Shown piece by piece: positions 1 to 6,494 of a DNA stretch of 8,724 bases. Position 1 is the first letter of the stretch; every line of letters begins with the position of its first letter. The stretch is from Thermoflexales bacterium. Lineage in GTDB: Bacteria; Chloroflexota; Anaerolineae; Fen-1058. Position numbers and translations under genes: made by a program. The notes under the pieces are model-generated. The model was not told the origin of the DNA. It did no database searches and saw nothing but the letters and a program-made list of their open reading frames with translations. Location of the stretch: contig JADGQE010000159.1 in assembly GCA_017882055.1 (NCBI GenBank), positions 1 through 8,724 of the forward strand, written 5' to 3'.

Positions 1-534
1 CACGGCCCAGCCACCGGGTCCATGTGGACCAAGGCACGATATGCCGGTAAAGATATGAGCGGCTGCTTGATCGTCGAGCGGCAAAGTCGAGCGCGGAATC
101 TGGCTCACGGCCAGTTGATCGACGCGCTCGTTCAGTGGATCGCCCGCGTGGCCTTTGACCCACTGCCACTCGATCTGGTGACGCTGCACTGCTTCGTCGA
201 GCGCCATCCACAAATCCTGGTTAGCAACGGCTTTCTTATCGGACGTTTGCCAACCCTTCACCTTCCAACGTTCGAGATATTCCGTCACGCCTTTTTCCAC
301 GTAACGCGAATCGGTGTGAAGGATGACGCGGCACGGCTGCTTGAGCGCACTCAGCGCGGCAATGACGGCTTGCAGTTCCATGCGATTGTTGGTCGTGTTG
401 AGATCACGGCCGGTCAACGTTTTTTCATGCGCACCGAATCGCAAGATAGCCGCCCAGCCGCCGGGACCGGGATTCGGATCGCACGCGCCGTCGGTATAGA
501 TGATCACTTCGGAGAGACCAGGGGCTGATGTCAT
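1..534 (-). CDS. rnhA: Ribonuclease HI with start of a C-terminal RNase H-like repeat (partial, runs off left edge)
   Basis: This enzyme cleaves the RNA strand of RNA-DNA hybrids in the cytoplasm, as in R-loops and lagging-strand primers. The minus strand is open from an ATG at 534 to the window edge (178 codons, no stop). All active-site residues are present and sit exactly five residues later than in E. coli RNase HI: D15 (in YTDGAC), E53 (in TTNNRMEL), D75 (in HTDSRYV), H129 (in VKGHAG) and D139 (in ERVDQLA). E. coli RNase HI is 155 aa and ends soon after this core. Here the protein continues through a short linker (about 147-160) into residues 162-178, which repeat the pattern of residues 13-29 with the catalytic Asp replaced by Gly. 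The start at 534 follows a weak AGAG and a possible -10 box only about 10 nt upstream, so the leader would be very short. Function is secure; full length is unknown. Confidence 0.95.
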   Translation of the reverse strand, partial: MTSAPGLSEVIIYTDGACDPNPGPGGWAAILRFGAHEKTLTGRDLNTTNNRMELQAVIAALSALKQPCRVILHTDSRYVEKGVTEYLERWKVKGWQTSDKKAVANQDLWMALDEAVQRHQIEWQWVKGHAGDPLNERVDQLAVSQIPRSTLPLDDQAAAHIFTGISCLGPHGPGGWAV

Positions 535-645
535 CGCACTCTCATTGTAGCATGGGTTTTCGTCTGAACATGTTAGAATTGGCAGCACGCAAACAAAACC
601 GTATGGCAGGCATCCCCATGCCTGCCATACGCAAGCGAGGTTGCG
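535..645. promoter_or_regulatory. Divergent promoter region between rnhA and the methyltransferase gene
   Basis: This 111-bp spacer must drive both flanking genes. On the plus strand an extended -10 element is visible at 571-579 (TGTTAGAAT, fitting TGn-TANAAT), which would start transcription near 586. I see no good -35 with it, as expected for an extended -10 promoter. On the minus strand a TACAAT box occupies 544-549 and would place the rnhA start point only a few bases before its ATG. I find no convincing -35 for that one either. A perfect inverted repeat at 601-630 lies in the predicted methyltransferase leader. These promoter calls rest on motif matching alone. Confidence 0.4.
601..630. 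repeat. Perfect 13-bp inverted repeat (hairpin), 4-nt loop
   Basis: Arms 601-613 (GTATGGCAGGCAT) and 618-630 (ATGCCTGCCATAC) are exact reverse complements around the loop CCCC. In the methyltransferase mRNA the hairpin would end 6 nt before the Shine-Dalgarno GAGG (637-640) and 15 nt before the ATG. It could therefore influence ribosome loading. Read on the minus strand, the hairpin is followed by a T-rich run (GGTTTTGTTTG, plus positions 590-600). It could thus act as an intrinsic terminator stopping antisense transcription before rnhA. No second copy is seen in this window, so a dispersed repeat family cannot be judged. Confidence 0.8.
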
Positions 646-1404
646 ATGCTCGAGCCCACTCAACGCTTTTCCAGTCGTGTCGAAAACTACGTGAAGTATC
701 GTCCATCTTATCCACCGGCAATCATCGATCTGCTTGCGACCGAATGCGGACTAACGCCAGATTCGATCATTGCCGATGTCGGTTCAGGCACTGGCATCCT
801 TACTGAATTGTTCTTAAAGAACGGCAATCGCGTCTATGGCATCGAGCCGAACCGCGAGATGCGCGAAGCAGGCGAACATTTACTCAAAGACTATGCGCGT
901 TTCATCAGCATCGCTGCTGCCGCCGAAGCCACGACGTTAGCCGATCACAGCGTTGACTTCGTCACAGCGGGCCAGGCTTTTCACTGGTTCGATCGTGATC
1001 GGGCACGAGCCGAATTCAAACGTGCCCTGAGACCGCAAGGCTGGGTCGCACTAATCTGGAATGTTCGGCGAACCACCTCGACACTGTTTCTGCAAGAGTA
1101 CGAGCAGCTGCTGCGCACTTATGCCACTGACTACGTCGTCGATCACAGGCAAATCGATGCTGGTATACTGCGATCGTTTTACGGATCAACGGCATTCCAA
1201 TTGAAAACTTTGGATAACCAGCAAATCTTCGACTTTGAAGGTTTGAAGGGCCGATTGATGTCCGCGTCTGACACGCCCGAAGTCGGCCACCCCAATCACT
1301 TGCCTATGCTTAAAGAGTTACGCCGAATTTTCGAAGCGTATCAGATCGATGGCAAAGTCTGCTTCGAATACGATACACAGATTTACTACGGACACCTTGA
1401 GTAG
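646..1404 (+). CDS. Class I SAM-dependent methyltransferase, substrate unknown
   Basis: The 252-aa protein is probably cytosolic, with no signal peptide or membrane helix. It has a Rossmann-type SAM-binding core. Motif I is DVGSGTG at residues 44-50, followed by the acidic ribose-binding residue E67 in YGIEPN. A post-I region (SVDFVTAGQAFHWFD, 102-116) and a strand-4/5 region (LRPQGWVALIWN, 128-139) follow. The N-terminal RVENYVKYRPSYP and the AFHWFD motif are typical of the Methyltransf_11/25-like small-molecule methyltransferases, which include yeast Tmt1-like enzymes. The substrate cannot be told from sequence. The ATG at 646 is supported by a GAGG 5 nt upstream (637-640). The gene is divergent from rnhA and convergent with the asparaginase gene, and neither neighbour suggests a pathway. 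It ends in TAG at 1402-1404. Confidence 0.9.
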   Translation: MLEPTQRFSSRVENYVKYRPSYPPAIIDLLATECGLTPDSIIADVGSGTGILTELFLKNGNRVYGIEPNREMREAGEHLLKDYARFISIAAAAEATTLADHSVDFVTAGQAFHWFDRDRARAEFKRALRPQGWVALIWNVRRTTSTLFLQEYEQLLRTYATDYVVDHRQIDAGILRSFYGSTAFQLKTLDNQQIFDFEGLKGRLMSASDTPEVGHPNHLPMLKELRRIFEAYQIDGKVCFEYDTQIYYGHLE

Positions 1405-1413
1405 TTTAGCCCA

Positions 1414-1445
1414 CCCGCCCCGCGCGCCGTGTGCGGGGTTGCGGG
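1414..1445. terminator. GC-rich hairpin between convergent genes, possible bidirectional terminator
   Basis: The 83-bp gap between the two convergent stop codons contains an imperfect stem. Bases 1418-1423 (CCCCGC) pair with 1433-1438 (GCGGGG), and outer 1414-1417 (CCCG) pair with 1442-1445 (CGGG) across a 3-nt bulge, with a 9-nt loop. Placement at the 3' ends of both genes fits a terminator. There is no clear U-tract directly after the stem on either strand, so Rho-independent termination is not assured. Confidence 0.4.
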
Positions 1446-1487
1446 CGGCACTCGTGAACGGGCACAAGGCCCAATGCTACTATAGTT

Positions 1488-2501
1488 TTACACCGTCAAT
1501 TCGCCTTGTAAATTGGCCTGCATCAACTGCTTCACCGTCTCGATAGGCAGGTTCTGACTGAAGAGATAAAACATCTTCGCCAGCGCCGCTTCGGTTGTCA
1601 TATCGAAGCCGCTGATCACTCCGGCGCGGGCCAGCGCCGAGCCGGTCACATAATCGCCGAGGCTGACCGTGCCTTGCAGACACTGGGTGCAGTCGACAAT
1701 GACCACGCCGCGCTCCGTGGCTTCTTGCAAGGCCGCAATGAACTCGGGCTGCGTCGGTCCATTGCCCACGCCGTAAGCCTGCAACACCAATCCTTTGAGC
1801 GGCGGCTGCAAGATATTGCGCACGACCCGCGCCGGAATGCCGGGAAACAAACGCAGCGTACCGACCATCGACTCGCTCAGCTCTTGTACTTGCAGCCTCT
1901 TCGGCGAATTCGGCGGCGGCATGATCAAGTTCCAGTGGATTTCAATATCGATGCCGATCGTGCCCAGCGGCGGATAATTCGGCGAAGCAAAGGCGTCGAA
2001 GCCATCGGCGTTGACTTTGACCGACCGGCAGCCGCGCAGCAGTTGATGGCCGAAGTACAGGCACACTTCCGGGATCGCAAACCCGGCCGCGATCAACATG
2101 ACCGTGATCAGATTCGCGCGCGCGTCACTCCGCACTTCGCACAACGGGATTTGCGAGCCGGTCACGATAACGGGTTTCTTCAAACCGCGGAGCATAAACG
2201 GCAGCGCCGAAGCCGTATAAGCCATCGTGTCCGTGCCGTGCAGCACGATGAAGCCGTCATATTGATCGTAATGTTCGGCGATGTCACGCGCGATCTTCAA
2301 CCAGTCGGCCGGCGTCATGTCCGACGAGTCCAGCAGCGGATCATATTCGTGGATGGTATATTCCGGCATGCTGTCGCTCTTGAGTTCCGGCATCGCGGCA
2401 ATTTGCTCTTCAAGATACCCGGGCGCCGGCGCGTAGCCATCCTGCAGCTTCTGCATGCCGATAGTGCCGCCGGTGTACGCAATGTAAACTCGTTTCCGCA
2501 C
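1488..2501 (-). CDS. ansA: Type I L-asparaginase
   Basis: It hydrolyses L-asparagine to L-aspartate and ammonia. The 337-aa protein aligns by eye along its full length with E. coli cytoplasmic AnsA (338 aa), sharing runs such as AYTGGTIGMQ, TIHEY, LHGTDTMAYTASAL, KPVIVTGSQIPL and ADGFDAFASPN. Both nucleophile motifs are intact: T13 in TGGTIG, and T90-D91 in HGTDT. K162 in the VKVNADGFDAF segment completes the catalytic set, each one residue earlier than in E. coli. There is no signal peptide, so it is probably the cytoplasmic low-affinity type, although affinity cannot be read from sequence. The start is a GTG (2501-2499) with GAGG 5 nt upstream. The gene lies 18 nt downstream of the aminotransferase gene and is most likely co-transcribed with it. 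It ends in TAA at 1488-1490. Confidence 0.97.
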   Translation of the reverse strand: MRKRVYIAYTGGTIGMQKLQDGYAPAPGYLEEQIAAMPELKSDSMPEYTIHEYDPLLDSSDMTPADWLKIARDIAEHYDQYDGFIVLHGTDTMAYTASALPFMLRGLKKPVIVTGSQIPLCEVRSDARANLITVMLIAAGFAIPEVCLYFGHQLLRGCRSVKVNADGFDAFASPNYPPLGTIGIDIEIHWNLIMPPPNSPKRLQVQELSESMVGTLRLFPGIPARVVRNILQPPLKGLVLQAYGVGNGPTQPEFIAALQEATERGVVIVDCTQCLQGTVSLGDYVTGSALARAGVISGFDMTTEAALAKMFYLFSQNLPIETVKQLMQANLQGELTV

Positions 2502-2519
2502 TGAAGCCTCGCTTTCATT

Positions 2520-3341
2520 TCATGGCCGCTCAGCCAGTTCCAAACAACGCCGGCGATAGCGGGCCATGAGTTCTTTCGTCACCTCGCCCGGCTGCCCCGT
2601 GCCGATGATCTGCTGATCGATCTGAATCACAGGCATTGCTTCGCGGCCCGAACTGGTGATAAAGGCTTCCGTCACCTGCGGCAGATCGTCGAGCGTAATT
2701 GAATCATAGATCACTTCGCCGAGATCCGCCGCCTCGGCCAACACCGCGCCGCGGGTCACGCCCTGCAGCACATCATCATCCGCCGCGTATAGTTTACCGG
2801 CCAGCACGGCGAAGAAGTTGCTCGTCAGCCCTTCGAGAATGCGACCGCGATCATCCACCAGCAGCATCTCGTGGATATCCGGATCAGTTTGGGCTTTGAG
2901 CATGCGCGATGGCGCAATGAAGTCGGTCCGCTTGGCTCCGGGGATCTCACGCTGGAGATGCGTCGTGACACAATATACGCCGTGCACGTAAAACTCCCGC
3001 GGATGAAGCTGGAACGGCTCGATGCAGAGGTAGGCCTCGTCGCGATCGAACGGCAGCGTGATACGCAGTCGGGCCACCGCCAGCCCTTCGCGCGCGATCA
3101 CGTCCCGCAGAACCGATCGGATCACAGGCAAGCCGAGCCGCAGCGGCTTGTCCATCAGCGCCAGCGAATCGACCAAACGCTGCAAGTGCGCGCTCAGTCC
3201 CAGGATTCGATTTTGATCGTAAGTCCGCAGCGTCGTGTAAATGCCGACGGGCAGTTGCAGTGAAACGGCATCGAGCGTCGGCCCGGTCAGATCGATCAGG
3301 CGCAAGTCAGTCGAAGTAAAGACATAGACATGAACGGTCAT
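2520..3341 (-). CDS. Class IV (fold-type IV) PLP-dependent aminotransferase
   Basis: It belongs to the family of branched-chain aminotransferase, D-amino acid aminotransferase and aminodeoxychorismate lyase. Counting from the ATG at 3341 the product is 273 aa, a normal size. The PLP-binding lysine is predicted at K137 (GAKRTDF). The conserved glutamate is E170 within ILEGLTSNFF (168-177). The phosphate-binding regions are GVTR (194-197) and ITSSGREAMPV (228-238). Which member it is cannot be decided: the N-terminal and substrate-loop residues do not match IlvE, Dat or PabC closely, so I give no symbol. The reading frame extends to 3404, but the ATG at 3341 has a strong Shine-Dalgarno (GAGGAG at 3346-3351, spacing 4). 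The promoter -10 element also lies within the extension. It is the first gene of an operon with the asparaginase gene. Aspartate or another asparagine-derived amino acid as amino donor is only a guess. Confidence 0.9.
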   Translation of the reverse strand: MTVHVYVFTSTDLRLIDLTGPTLDAVSLQLPVGIYTTLRTYDQNRILGLSAHLQRLVDSLALMDKPLRLGLPVIRSVLRDVIAREGLAVARLRITLPFDRDEAYLCIEPFQLHPREFYVHGVYCVTTHLQREIPGAKRTDFIAPSRMLKAQTDPDIHEMLLVDDRGRILEGLTSNFFAVLAGKLYAADDDVLQGVTRGAVLAEAADLGEVIYDSITLDDLPQVTEAFITSSGREAMPVIQIDQQIIGTGQPGEVTKELMARYRRRCLELAERP

Positions 3342-3371
3342 GGGACTCCTCAGGTCAGAATCGGATCGCGG

Positions 3372-3393
3372 CAGGATTGTAACCACAATCCTG
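3372..3393. promoter_or_regulatory. Inverted repeat over the promoter, candidate operator
   Basis: CAGGATTGT (3372-3380) and ACAATCCTG (3385-3393) are perfect 9-bp inverted arms around AACC. They overlap the -10 box and adjoining spacer of the minus-strand promoter. A related half site, GCAATCCTC (3401-3409), shares CAATCCT with the right arm and overlaps the -35. A dimeric repressor bound here would block RNA polymerase. No regulator gene is adjacent in the window, so the binding protein is unknown. Part of the repeat's symmetry could be coincidental with the TACAAT box. Confidence 0.5.
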
Positions 3394-3404
3394 TGGAATG
3401 GCAA
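3376..3404 (-). promoter_or_regulatory. Sigma-70-type promoter for the aminotransferase-ansA operon
   Basis: Reading the minus strand, a -35 TTGCCA (3399-3404) is separated by exactly 17 bp from a -10 TACAAT (3376-3381). Transcription would begin near 3369, giving a leader of about 28 nt before the ATG at 3341. Of the promoter candidates in this window this is the best match to consensus. An inverted repeat (3372-3393) covers its -10 element and part of the spacer. Confidence 0.7.
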
Positions 3405-3427
3405 TCCTCATTCCGCCGCATCTGATG

Positions 3428-3433
3428 TAAAAT
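3428..3433 (+). promoter_or_regulatory. Possible -10 box for the SH3b gene and downstream cluster
   Basis: TAAAAT lies 39 nt before the ATG at 3473 and differs from TATAAT by one base. No good -35 is present at 16-18 bp upstream. If real, this promoter is back to back with the aminotransferase promoter and shares the 131-bp spacer, including the inverted repeat just upstream of it. Confidence 0.35.
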
Positions 3434-3472
3434 AGCAGTTGTAGTCCCACTCTTCCTGGATCAGGATCAACC

Positions 3473-4069
3473 ATGATTGCTCAGATCATACTCGGCCTCG
3501 CGGTTATTACCTTCGGTTTGGCGGCCTATACGTTTTGGATCAGCCAGACCGCTAATCAGAATGTACGCGGCGCGCTGTTTACGACCGAACGACAAATGGC
3601 CGACACGCGCACGCGCCAGCTCAGATCGCGTGCCATTGGCTTCCTGGGCGCTGGCGGTGTGCTGCTGGTCATCAGTGCCAGCGTAGCGATGCTGCCCGCG
3701 CCAGGTCCCGCCCCAACGCCGACACCCACGCTGAAGTCGACGCTGCCATTGCCCACTCGCACCAGCACGCCGACGCAGGCGCCAACGCCGTCGACGCTGC
3801 CTTCTTCGCCGGCACCGACCATCGCACCCGCCATCACGCCCACCGCGACTGCGCTCATGACAGCCACAGTCTCTGGCACCGATGCGCTTGGCCTGCGCTT
3901 GCGCCAGGAGCCGAACGGCGCAGACATCACTTATCTGTCCGAGGGGACCGTGGTGGAGTTGTTGCCCGATCCGACCGTGACGACCAACGACGGCATTGTC
4001 TGGCAGAAGGTGCGCGATTCACAGGGACGTGAAGGCTGGGTGGCGGCTGCCTTCCTCACTAAACCGTGA
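3473..4069 (+). CDS. Membrane-anchored SH3b-domain protein with Pro/Thr-rich linker
   Basis: This 198-aa protein has two predicted transmembrane helices (about 3-24 and 54-73) joined by a basic, Arg-rich loop. The loop suggests that both the N- and C-terminal parts face outside, with the loop in the cytoplasm. A low-complexity linker rich in Pro, Thr and Ser (about 74-128) follows. A C-terminal bacterial SH3 domain (about 129-196) has the usual VSGTDALGLRLRQEP start and the REGWVAAAFL ending. Such domains in other bacteria bind cell-wall peptides or other envelope ligands; here the ligand is unknown. The ATG at 3473 is preceded by AGGA with 6-nt spacing. The next gene on the same strand, moxR-like, begins 80 nt after its stop, so it may or may not share the transcript. 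No closer family name is recognised. Confidence 0.85.
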   Translation: MIAQIILGLAVITFGLAAYTFWISQTANQNVRGALFTTERQMADTRTRQLRSRAIGFLGAGGVLLVISASVAMLPAPGPAPTPTPTLKSTLPLPTRTSTPTQAPTPSTLPSSPAPTIAPAITPTATALMTATVSGTDALGLRLRQEPNGADITYLSEGTVVELLPDPTVTTNDGIVWQKVRDSQGREGWVAAAFLTKP

Positions 4070-4149
4070 TCGCCTGTCGAGACCACCGCCCATCACACCG
4101 GCGTTGTTGAGACTTCGGAAGTCAACCTCACAAAGGATCGATCAGACTC
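4070..4149 (+). promoter_or_regulatory. Spacer before the moxR gene with short odd palindrome
   Basis: These 80 nt separate the SH3b stop from the MoxR start. They contain a 13-bp interrupted palindrome, GACTTC-G-GAAGTC (4111-4123). A Shine-Dalgarno-like AAGGA lies at 4133-4137, rather far (12 nt) from the ATG. No clear -35/-10 pair or terminator is visible, which is compatible with read-through from the SH3b gene. Confidence 0.3.
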
Positions 4150-5117
<968 letters not shown>

Positions 5118-5121
<4 letters not shown>

Positions 5122-6485
5122 TCGCGATCGCTCGCCGCTTGAAAAACGTGTCACGCTTGTGGCGGATGACGCGCCCCGACTGCGTGACCGTCATCGAAGT
5201 ACGTCAAAGACTGGCGTTCGTCTCGCTGGCGGGTCTATTAGTGTGGCTCGTCATCTTGCCCAACTCATTAGCCTTAACCGGCCTCGTCCTCCTGGGCAGC
5301 CTCACGCTGATCGGATTTTGGTGGGCGCGCACGATGGCGATCAAGGTGTCGTGCCAGCGCGAACTGTGCTATACCGCCGTGCAAGTCGGCGATGAACTCG
5401 AGGAATCGATCACGCTCACGAACCGATCGGGCTTGCCGGTGGTCTGGGCTGAATTCGTCGATCGATCCGAGTTTCCCGGCTACAGCGCCAGCGGCGTCAG
5501 CATCGTCGAACGACACGAAGTCAACCAGTGGAAGACGCAGACCATTTGTACGCGGCGCGGCGTCTTCATGCTCGGCCCGTGGGAAATTCGCATGGGCGAT
5601 CCCTTTGGCCTCTACCAGGTACGCCAGATTTATCATCAACAAAACGAGATCCTGGTGCATCCGCCGTTGGCGGCACTGCCGCCGCAGGTGCAGCCGCACA
5701 GCAAAAAGGTGGGCGACCTGCGCCCGCTTTATCAACCCTTGTCGGCCGAAACGATCAGCATCACCACCACTCGTCCGTATGTGCTGGGTGATCCGCTGCG
5801 CCGCGTCCACTGGCGCACCACCGCGCGGCACAACGATCTCTTCGTCAAAGTCTTTGAGCCTGAAGCCTCTTCATCGATCTGGCTCGTGCCCGATCTGGAT
5901 GCGGCCGCGCATGTCGGCGAGGGCAACGCGTCTTCACTGGAAACGATGGTGGTCTTGCTGGCTTCGCTGGCCTCCCAGCTTTTGAACGAACGGCTGTCCG
6001 TCGGCTTGCTGGCCGATGTGGACGCCGCTAAAGCGATTCTGCCGCAGTATGGCTCGGCGCACTTTTGGACGATCCTGCGCGCGCTCGCCTTGCTGCAACC
6101 GTCTCGATCGCACACGCTGGTCGATACATTGACCATGGCCCGCTCGTTGATTTCGGCGCGCGATTCGATGGTCGTCATTACGCCGTCGCTCAGCCCCGAT
6201 TGGCCTCAGGCGCTTAAACAGTTGATGGGGCGCGAGCACCGCAGCGGCCTTGAAGTCATCCTGCTTGATCCGGTCTCGTTCGGCGGATCAGGCGATGCGC
6301 GCTTGTTCGCGACGTTACTGGCCGGGCAAGGCATCCTGTCTAACGTGGTACGCCGCAGTGACGTGCAACCGATCAGCGGCACGTACGGCGAAGTTCGCCG
6401 CTGGGAATTCAAGACATTGGGCACGGGCCGCGTCGTCGTAAGTCAGACGCCGCGCCGGGCCGTCTCACCCGTGGCAAGTCGTTAG
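5118..6485 (+). CDS. DUF58-domain membrane protein
   Basis: This 455-aa protein has two adjacent membrane helices near the N-terminus (about 33-48 and 51-69). A beta-rich region follows (about 75-180, with TNRSGLPVVWAEFVD). The DUF58 signature RPYVLGDPLRRVHWRTTARH lies at 219-238. The C-terminal half (about 252-445) fits a von Willebrand A-like fold. The usual metal site DxSxS appears degenerate here (DLDAAA, 259-264), so metal binding is doubtful. In known genomes DUF58 genes accompany moxR ATPases, and the product is thought to be their partner or substrate. The ATG at 5118 overlaps the moxR stop and has GGAAAG (5108-5113) 4 nt upstream. The next internal ATG (codon 17) lacks a good ribosome site. 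Its biochemical role is unknown. Confidence 0.93.
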
Positions 6486-6494
6486 AGCCAAAGC

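Noticed and set aside
22..528. Plus-strand 168-aa open frame
   Set aside because: It is antisense to the RNase HI gene, whose complete active site on the minus strand settles the coding strand.
1674..2504. Plus-strand 276-aa open frame
   Set aside because: It is antisense to ansA. The sequence is Arg/His/Gln-rich without any family pattern, while the minus strand matches AnsA end to end.
3342..3404. Upstream-extended start of the aminotransferase (ATG at 3404)
   Set aside because: The extension covers the -35 and -10 of the promoter, and the ATG at 3341 has a strong GAGGAG site and starts where the family's first strand begins.
3700..3860. Apparent DNA tandem repeat in the SH3b gene
   Set aside because: The repetitiveness is at the protein level (Pro/Thr/Ser linker) with varied codons; there is no regular DNA unit.
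5274..5831. Minus-strand 185-aa open frame opposite the DUF58 gene
   Set aside because: It has a shadow-like Arg-rich composition, no ribosome site of note, and the opposite strand carries the DUF58 signature.
5392..5985. Plus-strand 197-aa open frame within the DUF58 gene
   Set aside because: It is the +1 frame of the DUF58 coding sequence, with Ser/Arg-rich low-information content and no recognisable domain.
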